DNA from: Roseomonas aerilata DSM 19363 | Lineage (GTDB): Bacteria > Pseudomonadota > Alphaproteobacteria > Acetobacterales > Acetobacteraceae | Reading direction: 5' to 3' | Assembly (NCBI RefSeq): GCF_000711725.1 | Contig: NZ_JONP01000006.1 | Coordinates: 207,667 to 271,666 of the forward strand | Length of the DNA stretch: 64,000 nt | Shown: piece after piece, positions 29,621 through 37,457 of the stretch | Layout: each line of letters starts with the position of its first letter | Position numbering within the stretch: position 1 is the first letter of the stretch | Notes under the pieces: model-generated | What the model was told of the DNA's origin: nothing | Database searches by the model: none | What the model saw: only the letters and a program-made list of their open reading frames with translations | Program-made: the position numbers and the translations under genes

Positions 29621-30445
29621 TTGTGGCAGTCGTCGCCCAATGCCGGGCCAAACACGCCGGGACACCCTCCCCTGACCTCCCCCGCGCCGATACTGCACCG
29701 CTTCGCCAATCCCGGCCGTTTCCTGCGGGCGACGGCGCGGATCATGCCGTGGCTCTGGGCGCTCTCGCTCGCGGTGCTGCTGCCGGCCGCGGCCTGGGCG
29801 CTGCTCGTCTCGCCGGCGGACTGGCAGCAGGGCGAGACGGTGCGGATCATGTATGTCCACGTGCCGATGGCCTGGCTGGCCATGGCCGGGTATTCCGGCC
29901 TCGCGGTCGCCTCGATCCTGGCGCTCGTCTGGAAGCATCCGCTGGCAGATCTGGCAGCGCGGGAGCTCTCGCCGGTGGGCGCGCTGGCGACGGCGCTCTG
30001 CCTGGCCACGGGCAGCCTCTGGGGGCGGCCGATGTGGGGCACCTGGTGGGCCTGGGACGCGCGGATGACCTCGGTGCTCGTGCTGTTCTTCCTCTGGGTC
30101 GGCCACGCCGCCCTCACCCGCGCCTTCGAGGACGAGGAGCGCGGCGCGCGGGCGGGCGCGATCCTCGCCCTGGTGGGCGTGGTGAACCTGCCGATCGTGA
30201 AGTTCTCGGTGGACTGGTGGAACACGCTGCACCAGCCGGCGAGCGTGACGCGGCTGGCGGCGCCGGGGATGCATGTTTCCATGCTCGGGCCGTTGCTGGC
30301 CTGCGCGGTGGGCTTCTCCATCCTTTTCGCCACTCTCGTCCTCGCCCGCGTCCGTGCCGCGGTGATGGAGCGGCGGGTGGAGGCGCTGGAGCTGGCCCGC
30401 GCCCGCGCGGCCGACCGGGCGCCCGCCGGGGCGGTGCCGGCGTGA
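29621..30445 (+). CDS. ccmC: Heme exporter protein CcmC
   Basis: This six-helix inner-membrane protein presents heme to CcmE for cytochrome c maturation. The tryptophan-rich heme-handling motif WGTWWAWDARMTS is clear, with conserved histidines in YVHVPMAW and NTLHQPAS. The only start allowing the conserved LHRFANPGRFLR segment in frame is a TTG at 29621, which adds about 25 unconserved residues. No ATG lies between, so the true start (an alternative codon) is uncertain. It is the first gene of ccmC-D-E-F-G-H-I; ccmA and ccmB are not in the window upstream. Confidence 0.92.
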   Translation: MWQSSPNAGPNTPGHPPLTSPAPILHRFANPGRFLRATARIMPWLWALSLAVLLPAAAWALLVSPADWQQGETVRIMYVHVPMAWLAMAGYSGLAVASILALVWKHPLADLAARELSPVGALATALCLATGSLWGRPMWGTWWAWDARMTSVLVLFFLWVGHAALTRAFEDEERGARAGAILALVGVVNLPIVKFSVDWWNTLHQPASVTRLAAPGMHVSMLGPLLACAVGFSILFATLVLARVRAAVMERRVEALELARARAADRAPAGAVPA

Positions 30446-30471
30446 GCGCCCCCCCGATGAGTCGCCGCTAA
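30442..30471 (+). other. Nine-codon ORF bridging ccmC and ccmD
   Basis: A GTG at 30442 overlaps the ccmC stop (GTGA) and opens a nine-codon frame, MSAPPMSRR. Its TAA shares a base with the ccmD ATG (TAATG). It would keep ribosomes moving from ccmC to ccmD, as the 4-bp overlaps do elsewhere in this operon. Whether it is translated is unknown. Confidence 0.35.
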
Positions 30472-30602
30472 TGAGCCACTGGATGAGCGTCGCGGCGGCC
30501 TGGGGGCTGGCTGCGGTGGGATTCGGAGGGCTGGCGCTGGGCGCGGCCCTTCGCCACCGCGCCGCGGCCCGGCGACTGCGTGAACTGGAGCGCGCCCGAT
30601 GA
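30471..30602 (+). CDS. ccmD: Heme exporter protein CcmD
   Basis: This 43-residue membrane peptide, MSHWMSVAAAWGLAAVGFGG then a hydrophobic stretch and the basic tail RHRAAARRLRELERAR, is the single-helix CcmD. CcmD helps release holo-CcmE from the CcmABC complex. Size, topology and position between ccmC and ccmE identify it. Its stop overlaps the ccmE ATG by 4 bp. Confidence 0.88.
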   Translation: MSHWMSVAAAWGLAAVGFGGLALGAALRHRAAARRLRELERAR

Positions 30603-31165
30603 GCGCAACGACCACCCCTGCCCCCCGGCGCGGCCTCGGCGTCGCGGCCTCCCGCCGGCGGCGGCGGATGCTGGTGCTGCTGCTCTGCGCGCTGGGGATC
30701 GGCGCCGCGGCCGCGCTGGCGCTGACGGCCTTCCGGGACAACCTCGTCTTCTTCCGCTCCCCTTCGGATATCGTCTCCATGGCCTCTCCGGATGGGAGGG
30801 CCTTCAGGCTCGGCGGGCTGGTGGAGGCGGGGAGCGTGGTGCGGGACGGCACGGACGTGCGCTTCCGCGTGACCGATGGCGCGAATGCCGTGCCGGTCTT
30901 CTACCGCGGCGTGCTGCCCGACCTGTTCCGCGAGGGGCAGGGCGTGGTGACGCTCGGCCGGATGCGGCCGGACGGGACCTTCGCCGCCTCCGAGGTGCTG
31001 GCGCGGCACGACGAGACCTACATGCCGCCCGAGGTGATGGACGCGCTCAAGCGCAGCGGCCACTGGAACCCCGAGCAGGGCGCGGCGCCGCCGGCGGGCG
31101 AGTGGAACACGATGGCACCCGCCGGGTCGCCCAGTGGGGCGCCCGCGGGCGGGAACGGCCGATGA
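30599..31165 (+). CDS. ccmE: Cytochrome c-type biogenesis heme chaperone CcmE
   Basis: This 188-residue periplasmic heme chaperone has an N-terminal membrane anchor (MLVLLLCALGIGAAAALALT). The OB-fold domain carries H137 in LARHDETYMP, the histidine that binds heme covalently; Y141 completes the HxxxY motif. FRLGGLVEAGSV and VFYRGVLPDLFREGQGVV are conserved. A Pro/Ala/Gly-rich tail follows. Overlaps ccmF by 4 bp. Confidence 0.96.
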   Translation: MSATTTPAPRRGLGVAASRRRRRMLVLLLCALGIGAAAALALTAFRDNLVFFRSPSDIVSMASPDGRAFRLGGLVEAGSVVRDGTDVRFRVTDGANAVPVFYRGVLPDLFREGQGVVTLGRMRPDGTFAASEVLARHDETYMPPEVMDALKRSGHWNPEQGAAPPAGEWNTMAPAGSPSGAPAGGNGR

Positions 31166-33126
31166 TCCCGGAACTCGGCCATTTCGCGCTGGCGCTGGCG
31201 CTCGCGCTGTCGCTCGCCCAGGCGGTGCTGCCGCTGATCGGGGCGCAGCGTGGGGATGCGCGGCTGATGGCGGCGGGGCCGGGACTGGCGACGGGCGTGC
31301 TGCTGGCGGTGGGTTCGGCCTTTGCCGCGCTGCTCTGGTCCTTCGCGGAGAACGACACGACGGTCTCGGCCGTCGTGCAGAACAGCCACTCGGCCAAGCC
31401 GATGCTCTACAAGCTGGCGGGCGCCTGGGGGAACCACGAGGGTTCCATGGTGCTCTGGGTGCTGATCCTCGCGCTCTGCGGCGCGGCTGTCTCGGGTTTC
31501 GGGCGCGGGCTGCCGGGGGCGCTGCGGGCGCGGGTGCTGGCAGTGCTGGGGATGATCGGCACGGGGTTCCTGGCGTTCATCCTGGCGACGTCGAACCCCT
31601 TCTCGCGGGTCTGGCCGCCGCCGATGGATGGGCAGGGGCTGAACCCCGTGTTGCAGGACCCCGGCCTCGCCTTCCACCCCCCGCTTCTCTATCTCGGCTA
31701 TGTCGGCACGGCCGTGACCTTCGCCTTCGCCATCGCGGCCCTCATCGAGGGCCGCGTGGACGCGGCCTGGGGGCGCTGGGTGCGGCCCTGGGCGCTGGCG
31801 TCGTGGTCCTTCCTCACGCTCGGCATCGCGCTGGGGTCCTGGTGGGCGTATTACGAGCTTGGCTGGGGCGGCTACTGGTTCTGGGACCCGGTGGAGAACG
31901 CCTCCCTCCTGCCCTGGCTCGCGGGCTGCGCGCTGCTGCACTCGGCGATCGTGGTGGAGAAGCGGGAGGCGCTGAAGACCTGGTCGGTGCTGCTGGCGAT
32001 CCTCGCCTTCTCCATGTCGCTGCTGGGCACCTTCCTCGTGCGCTCGGGCGTGCTGAACTCGGTGCACGCCTTCGCCAATGACCCGGAGCGCGGCGTCTTC
32101 ATCCTCGGGCTGCTGCTGCTGACGATCGGGGGCGCCTTCGCGCTCTTCGCGTGGCGGGCCCCTTCCCTCTCGCCCACCGGCCTGTTCGCGCCGATCTCGC
32201 GGGAGGGGGCGCTGGTGCTGAACAACCTGCTTCTCTGCACGATTGCGGCGGTGGTGCTGGCGGGCACGCTCTACCCGATGTTCGCGGACCTGATCCTCAA
32301 GGCGAAGATCTCGGTGGGGCCGCCCTTCTACCAGGCGACGGTGTTTCCGCTCGCTCTGCCGCTGATCCTGGCAATGGCGGCGGGGCCGCTGATGGCCTGG
32401 AAGCGCGCGCGGCCCTGGCCGGTGCTGCAGCGGCTGTGGTGGGCGGGGCTGATCGCGCTCGGCGCCATCGTGACGGTCTGGCTCGTGCAGGGGCGGCCGA
32501 TCCTGCCGGCGCTCGGCTTCGGCGCGGCGGCCTGGCTCATCTTCGGGGCGCTCACGGACGTGGCGGAGCGGACTGCCCTCTTCTCCCGCCCCCGCGCCGC
32601 CTTCGCCCGCGCGCGCGGCTTGCCGCGCTCCGCCTGGGGTGGGGCCGTGGCCCATGCGGGCTTCGGCGTCACCCTGCTCGGCATGGCCGGAATGGGGCTG
32701 GCGACGGAGCGGCTGGCGGCGGTGCGTCCGGGGGAGAGTGTTTCCCTCGGCGGGTACGAGTGGAAGCTGGAGGGGGTGCGGGACGTGGTCGGGCCCAATT
32801 GGGCCGGGCGGCAGGCAACTGTGACGGTGACCCGCAATGGCGCCCCCGTGACGGTGCTGCTGCCGGAGAAGCGCAACTTCCCCCTTGCCCGACAGAGCAC
32901 GACCGAGGCGGCGATCCACACCACCGTCGCCTCCGACCTCTACGCCGTGATGGGCGAGGAGGAGAACGGCACGGCGACGCTGCGCCTGCATTACAACCCG
33001 CTGGCGCCCTGGATCTGGCTCGGCGGCGCGATCATGGCGCTGGGCGGGGGGCTTTCGCTCTCCGACCGCAGGGCCCGGGTGGGCGCGCCGGCGCGGCGGG
33101 CAGCGGCAGGGGCGGCGAAGGCGTGA
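31162..33126 (+). CDS. ccmF: Cytochrome c heme lyase subunit CcmF
   Basis: This 654-residue multi-helix inner-membrane protein transfers heme from CcmE to apocytochrome c. The WWD heme motif appears as WGGYWFWDPVENASLLPW near residue 234. GNHEGSMVLWVL, HPPLLYLGYVG and the histidine in RSGVLNSVHAFA are conserved. The C-terminal part has a periplasmic loop before a last helix. Its stop overlaps the GTG start of the thioredoxin gene (GTGA). Confidence 0.97.
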   Translation: MIPELGHFALALALALSLAQAVLPLIGAQRGDARLMAAGPGLATGVLLAVGSAFAALLWSFAENDTTVSAVVQNSHSAKPMLYKLAGAWGNHEGSMVLWVLILALCGAAVSGFGRGLPGALRARVLAVLGMIGTGFLAFILATSNPFSRVWPPPMDGQGLNPVLQDPGLAFHPPLLYLGYVGTAVTFAFAIAALIEGRVDAAWGRWVRPWALASWSFLTLGIALGSWWAYYELGWGGYWFWDPVENASLLPWLAGCALLHSAIVVEKREALKTWSVLLAILAFSMSLLGTFLVRSGVLNSVHAFANDPERGVFILGLLLLTIGGAFALFAWRAPSLSPTGLFAPISREGALVLNNLLLCTIAAVVLAGTLYPMFADLILKAKISVGPPFYQATVFPLALPLILAMAAGPLMAWKRARPWPVLQRLWWAGLIALGAIVTVWLVQGRPILPALGFGAAAWLIFGALTDVAERTALFSRPRAAFARARGLPRSAWGGAVAHAGFGVTLLGMAGMGLATERLAAVRPGESVSLGGYEWKLEGVRDVVGPNWAGRQATVTVTRNGAPVTVLLPEKRNFPLARQSTTEAAIHTTVASDLYAVMGEEENGTATLRLHYNPLAPWIWLGGAIMALGGGLSLSDRRARVGAPARRAAAGAAKA

Positions 33127-33737
33127 GCGGGGTGGAGGAAACGGAAGCAACCGAGAACGGCCCCGCCGGGAAGCCGCGGACGCCACTCGGGCGCCGGCTG
33201 CTGCTTTGGGCACCGTTGGGGTTGGCCCTCGGCGGGGGCGTCGGGTTCTGGGCCATGCTGCGGGGGATGCGGGACGGATCCTATGACCCGCGCGGCGTAC
33301 CCTCCGCGCTGATCGGCAAGCCTGTGCCGGCCTTTGCGCTGCCGGCGGTGCAGGGTCTGAACACGCCGGGCTTCGGGCCCGAATCACTGGTGGCCGGCGG
33401 GCCGGTGCTGCTGAATTTCTGGGCCTCCTGGTGCGTGCCCTGCGTGGTGGAGCACCCGCAGCTGATGGCGTTGCAGCGGCGGGGCGTGAAGCTCTTTGGC
33501 GTGAACTACAAGGACAAGCCGGCGGACGCCGCGCGCTTCCTGGCGCAGCACGGCAACCCCTTCGGCGCGCTGGTGGCGGATGCCGAGGGGCGCGTGGGGA
33601 TCGACTACGGCCTCTACGGCGTGCCCGAGACCTATCTGCTCGACGGGCGCGGCATCGTGCGCTGGCGCTGGGCGGGCCCGATGATGCCCGACACCGTCTC
33701 GGCCGAGCTGGAGCCGCTGCTGCGGCGATACGCGTGA
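33123..33737 (+). CDS. ccmG: Thiol:disulfide interchange protein CcmG/DsbE
   Basis: This 204-residue membrane-anchored thioredoxin reduces the CXXCH cysteines of apocytochromes. One N-terminal helix (LLLWAPLGLALGGGVGFWAM) precedes a thioredoxin fold with LLNFWASWCVPC (C104, C107). GVPETYLLDGRGIVRWR is the cis-proline region typical of DsbE. GTG start overlapping ccmF. Confidence 0.95.
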   Translation: MSGVEETEATENGPAGKPRTPLGRRLLLWAPLGLALGGGVGFWAMLRGMRDGSYDPRGVPSALIGKPVPAFALPAVQGLNTPGFGPESLVAGGPVLLNFWASWCVPCVVEHPQLMALQRRGVKLFGVNYKDKPADAARFLAQHGNPFGALVADAEGRVGIDYGLYGVPETYLLDGRGIVRWRWAGPMMPDTVSAELEPLLRRYA

Positions 33738-34186
33738 GGGCGGCGCTCTTCGCGATGCTGCTGGTGCCGGGTCTGGCACTGGCGGTGGGCCGCCCGGCCG
33801 AGATGCTGCCCGACCCGGCGGCCGAGGCTCGTGCGCAGGAGATCGGGCGCGAGCTGCGCTGCATGGTGTGCCAGAACCAGTCCATCGAGGACAGCGAGGC
33901 GGACCTCGCGCGGGACCTGCGCCGCCTGGTGCGCGAGCGGGTTGCGGCGGGCGAGCCGAGCGAGAAGGTCATCGAGGGTATCCACGCCCGCTACGGCGAC
34001 TTCGTGCTGCTGCGGCCGCCGCTGAATTGGGTAACGGCGCCGCTCTGGGCGCTGCCGGTGCTCGTGCTGGGTGCTGCGGGGCTGGCGCTATTCCTCATGC
34101 GCCGCCGGAGCGCGGTGCGCGGCGGACCTGCCCCATTGACGGAGGCCGAGCGCGCCCGGCTGACGGCGCTGGAGAACGATTCTTGA
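33734..34186 (+). CDS. ccmH: Cytochrome c maturation protein CcmH
   Basis: This 150-residue protein has a cleavable N-terminal signal (MRAALFAMLLVPGLALAVG), the LRCMVCQNQSI motif (C43, C46) that handles apocytochrome thiols, and a C-terminal membrane anchor. This is the short N-terminal half of E. coli CcmH. The TPR half is the separate next gene. GTG start overlapping ccmG. Confidence 0.95.
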   Translation: MRAALFAMLLVPGLALAVGRPAEMLPDPAAEARAQEIGRELRCMVCQNQSIEDSEADLARDLRRLVRERVAAGEPSEKVIEGIHARYGDFVLLRPPLNWVTAPLWALPVLVLGAAGLALFLMRRRSAVRGGPAPLTEAERARLTALENDS

Positions 34187-34971
34187 TCTGGCTTCTCGCG
34201 GCGGCCCTGGCGCTTCTCGCGCTGCTTCCGCTCGCCTGGACGATGGTGCGGCCCGCGCGGGCACTCGACCGCGGCTCGGCAGACCGGGCGCTCTACCGCG
34301 CGCAGATGGCGGAGTTGGACCGGGACAAGGCGCTGGGGCGGCTCGACGAGGCGGCCCACGCGGCGGCGCTGCTGGAGGTGCAGCGGCGGCTGCTTTCCGT
34401 GCCGGAGCCGCAGGCAGTGAAGGCGGGCGGGCGCGGGACGCTGATCGCGGGGCTGGTGGCGGTGCCGGCGATCGCCTTCGCCCTTTATTTCATGAGCGGC
34501 GTGCCGGGGATGCCCTCCGCCACCTTCGCGGAGCGGCGGGATTCGGCGGCGCGGGACGACGCGCTGCTGGCGCAGCTTCGCGCGCGGCTCACGGCGATGC
34601 CGCCGGGCAGCCCCGCCGCGCGGCAGGGCTGGATGCTGATGGCCGATGCCCAGCGCAACCGCGGCCGGCTGGAGGAGGCCGCCGCGGCCTATGTCGAGGT
34701 GCTGCGCGGCGGCTTCGATCCCGAGATAGCGGCCCAGTTGGCGCAGGTGCTGATCGAGGCGAACCAGACGGACAAGGCGGCGGCTTTCCTGGCGGATGCC
34801 GTGCGCCTTGCGCCGGACCATGTGGGCCTGCGCTTCCTCTCGGGCCTTGCCGAGGCGCAGGCGGGGCGGCCGGAGAAGGCGCGGGAGGCCTGGACCGCGC
34901 TGCTGGCCTCCGCCCCGGACGAGGCGCCCTGGAAGGCCATGGTGCAACGACGCATGGAGGCGCTGCCGTGA
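34183..34971 (+). CDS. ccmI: Cytochrome c maturation protein CcmI (TPR)
   Basis: This 262-residue protein has two N-terminal membrane helices (1-20 and around 87-105) enclosing a cytoplasmic leucine-zipper-like loop (YRAQMAELDRDKALGRLD). A periplasmic domain with TPR-like repeats follows (ADAQRNRGRLEEAAAAYVEV, FLSGLAEAQAGRPEKAREAW). CcmI chaperones apocytochrome c to the CcmF/H ligase. Starts at a TTG overlapping the ccmH stop and overlaps the next gene by 4 bp. Confidence 0.9.
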   Translation: MIWLLAAALALLALLPLAWTMVRPARALDRGSADRALYRAQMAELDRDKALGRLDEAAHAAALLEVQRRLLSVPEPQAVKAGGRGTLIAGLVAVPAIAFALYFMSGVPGMPSATFAERRDSAARDDALLAQLRARLTAMPPGSPAARQGWMLMADAQRNRGRLEEAAAAYVEVLRGGFDPEIAAQLAQVLIEANQTDKAAAFLADAVRLAPDHVGLRFLSGLAEAQAGRPEKAREAWTALLASAPDEAPWKAMVQRRMEALP

Positions 34972-36392
34972 GCGGGATCGGGTTGCCGGCGCTGGAGGCG
35001 CGGCTGCGGCAGGACCTGGAATACCTGGAGTTGCCGGCCAAGCCCTGGGTGCCGGAGAGGCGCGCGGAGGGGCGGCCGGTGGTCGACGTGGCGGTCATCG
35101 GCGCGGGCATGGCGGGGCTGGCGGCGGCGGCGGCGCTGCGGCTGGACGGGATCGAGCGCGTGAGCGTGCTCGACCGTGCGGCCGAGGGCCAGGAAGGCCC
35201 CTGGGTGACCTATGCGCGGATGGAGACGCTGCGCTCCCCGAAGGGGCTGGCGGGGCCCGCATTGGGGCTGCCCTCCCTCACCTTCCGCGCCTTCTTCGAG
35301 GCGCAGCACGGGGCAGCGGCCTGGGAGGCGCTGGGCAAGATCCCACGGGGGATGTGGATGGACTACCTCAACTGGTATCGCCGCGTGATGGTGGTGCCGG
35401 TACGGAATGGGGTGGAGGTCGCGCTGGTCCGGCCGCGCGAGGATGGGATGATCGGGGTCGACCTCGCGGGCGGGGAGAGCCTCGTCTGCCGCCGGCTGGT
35501 ACTGGCGAGCGGGCGCGACGGCTTGGGCGGGCATTTCGTGCCGGAGATGGCGCGGGGGGTGGACCGCCGCTTCTGGGCGCATTCCCGGGAAGAGATCGAC
35601 TTCGCGGCGCTTCGCGGAAAGCGCGTCGGCGTGGTCGGCGCGGGCGCTTCGGCGATGGACAATGCGGCGACGGCGCTGGAGGCGGGCGCGGCGTCGCTGC
35701 ACATGTTCGTCCGGCGCGCGGCGCTGCCGCGGGTGAACAAGTTCACGGGCATCGGCAGCCAGGGCGTGGTACACGGCTTCGCCAGCCTGCCGGACGAGTG
35801 GAAATGGCGGTTCCTGCATTACGCGGGTTCGGCCCAGACGCCGCCGCCGCGGGACAGCACCATGCGCGTCTCGCGCCACCCGCACGCCTACCTGCATCTC
35901 GGCTGCCCTGTGATGGGGCTGCGCGAGGAGGGGCGCGGGGTGGTGCTGGAGACGGCGGGGGGCGAGTTCCCGCTCGACTTTGTCATCTTCGCGACGGGCT
36001 TTCGCGTGGCGCTGGAAGAACGGCCTGAACTGGCGCTGGTCGCGCCGCATGTGCGCCTGTGGCGCGACCGCTTCCCGCAGCCGCCGGGGCAGGAGAGCGA
36101 GGAATTGGCAACCTCGCCCGATCTCGCGCCCGACTTCTCATTCCAGGAGAAGGTGCCGGGGGAATGCCCGGCGCTGTCGCGCATCCACGCCTTCAACTAC
36201 CCGGCGACGCTCAGCCACGGGAAGCTGACGGGCGATATCCCGGCGATCTCGGCGGGTGCTCAGCGGCTGTCGCGCGCCATTGCGGCCGCGCTGTTCGTCG
36301 AGGACCGCGAGATCCATTTCGAGCGGCTGGTGGCCTATGACACGCCCGAGCTTCTGGGCGACGAGTGGCCGGAGAGGGAGGTGGCTGCGTGA
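34968..36392 (+). CDS. FAD/NAD(P)-binding flavin monooxygenase-like protein
   Basis: This 474-residue protein has two dinucleotide-binding motifs, GAGMAG at 45-50 for FAD and GVVGAGASAM near 222-231 for NAD(P)H. VIFATGFRV in the C-terminal half is the ATG-type motif of flavin-containing and Baeyer-Villiger-type monooxygenases. Its substrate is unknown. A GTG start overlaps ccmI by 4 bp and its stop overlaps the CMD gene the same way. It is therefore transcribed and translated with the cytochrome c maturation genes on one side and two AhpD-superfamily genes on the other. Confidence 0.85.
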   Translation: MSGIGLPALEARLRQDLEYLELPAKPWVPERRAEGRPVVDVAVIGAGMAGLAAAAALRLDGIERVSVLDRAAEGQEGPWVTYARMETLRSPKGLAGPALGLPSLTFRAFFEAQHGAAAWEALGKIPRGMWMDYLNWYRRVMVVPVRNGVEVALVRPREDGMIGVDLAGGESLVCRRLVLASGRDGLGGHFVPEMARGVDRRFWAHSREEIDFAALRGKRVGVVGAGASAMDNAATALEAGAASLHMFVRRAALPRVNKFTGIGSQGVVHGFASLPDEWKWRFLHYAGSAQTPPPRDSTMRVSRHPHAYLHLGCPVMGLREEGRGVVLETAGGEFPLDFVIFATGFRVALEERPELALVAPHVRLWRDRFPQPPGQESEELATSPDLAPDFSFQEKVPGECPALSRIHAFNYPATLSHGKLTGDIPAISAGAQRLSRAIAAALFVEDREIHFERLVAYDTPELLGDEWPEREVAA

Positions 36393-36889
36393 ATCCTGAC
36401 GATCTGGTCGAGGATATCCTCGGCATCGCTCCCGGCTCTCCGCTCGCGGAATTGCGCCGCCGGAGGCCGGAGGCGCTGCGGCACGCGGAGGGCGCCTATC
36501 GCGAGCTGCTGACGCCGGATGACGCCGGCAACGTCTCGCACACCGAGCGCGCGGCGCTCGCGCTGCGCGTGGCCTTGCGCGAGGGCGACGCGGCGCTCGC
36601 CGCCCGCTTCCGCGCGCTGCTGGAGAAGGCGGGCGCGGAGGAGTCGATCATGCTGGCCGAGGATCTCTCGGACGGGGTGATGGAAGGGCGCCTCCCTGCC
36701 CTGCTGCGCTACGCCGACATGGTGGCGGCCAAGCCCGCGACGGTGACCCAGGAGACGATCGACGCGCTCTCAGCCATGGGGCTGACGCCGCGCGACATCG
36801 TGGCGGTGACGCAACTCGTCTCCTTCGTGCCCTATCAAGTGCGCCTGATCGCCGGACTGCGCGCGATGCAGGGGGAGGCCGCCGCATGA
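36389..36889 (+). CDS. CMD-domain protein without cysteines (YciW N-half-like)
   Basis: This 166-residue protein of the carboxymuconolactone decarboxylase/AhpD fold contains no cysteine at all, so it cannot do CxxC redox chemistry. NVSHTERAALALRVAL and LLRYADMV followed by VTQLVSFVPYQVRLIAGL are the recognisable blocks. They fit the CMD family that is paired with a second AhpD-like protein and corresponds to the N-terminal half of E. coli YciW (my recollection, not searched). GTG start overlapping the monooxygenase gene; ATGA overlap with the next. Probably a structural partner of the following protein. Confidence 0.75.
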   Translation: MNPDDLVEDILGIAPGSPLAELRRRRPEALRHAEGAYRELLTPDDAGNVSHTERAALALRVALREGDAALAARFRALLEKAGAEESIMLAEDLSDGVMEGRLPALLRYADMVAAKPATVTQETIDALSAMGLTPRDIVAVTQLVSFVPYQVRLIAGLRAMQGEAAA

Positions 36890-37446
36890 AGCGCTTCACG
36901 ATGGAAGAGGTGGGCTGGACGCCGCGCATCCCGCCCGTGCAGGCCGAGACCGCCTCCCCCGCGCAGCTGGCAGCGCTGGAGGCCTGCCCGCCGGCGCAGC
37001 GGCGCTCGACCTATTTCCTGACGCTGGCGCAGGACCCGGCCTCTCTCGGCGAGCGCGGCGCGCTGTTCAACAGCGTGATGTACGCACCGCGCGGTCTGCC
37101 GCGCGCAGACCGCGAGTTCTCGACCGCCGTGGTGTCGATGGCCAATGGGTGCGTCTACTGCACATCGGTCCATGCGCGGCGGTTCACGGAGCTCTCGAAG
37201 CAGCGCGAGGCGATGCAGCGCGTGCTGGACGAGGGGCACGCGGTCGAGACAGACCCGCGCCGCCGGGCCATCGCCGATTTCAGCGAGAAGCTGACACTGA
37301 CGCCCGGCGCCGTCAGCGCCGCCGACCTGGCGCCGCTGCGCGCCGTCGGGATGGATGACCTGGAAGTGCTGGACCTCATCCACTCCATCGCGATGTTCGC
37401 GAACGCGAACCGGCTGATGCAGTCGCTTGGCGAGACGGAGGGGTAG
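36886..37446 (+). CDS. AhpD-like alkylhydroperoxidase-domain protein (peroxidase-related)
   Basis: This 186-residue AhpD-superfamily protein has an intact redox site NGCVYCTSVHARR (C89, C92, H96), the CxxC plus histidine arrangement of alkylhydroperoxidases. GWTPRIPPVQAETASPAQLAAL (split here by family) and DLIHSIAMFANANRLM are typical of the peroxidase-related branch found beside CMD partners. It is the last gene of the ccm-linked chain. Possible roles are peroxide removal or thiol transfer for the monooxygenase. Substrate and partner are inferred from context only. Confidence 0.82.
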   Translation: MKRFTMEEVGWTPRIPPVQAETASPAQLAALEACPPAQRRSTYFLTLAQDPASLGERGALFNSVMYAPRGLPRADREFSTAVVSMANGCVYCTSVHARRFTELSKQREAMQRVLDEGHAVETDPRRRAIADFSEKLTLTPGAVSAADLAPLRAVGMDDLEVLDLIHSIAMFANANRLMQSLGETEG

Positions 37447-37457
37447 CGCCCCCTCCG

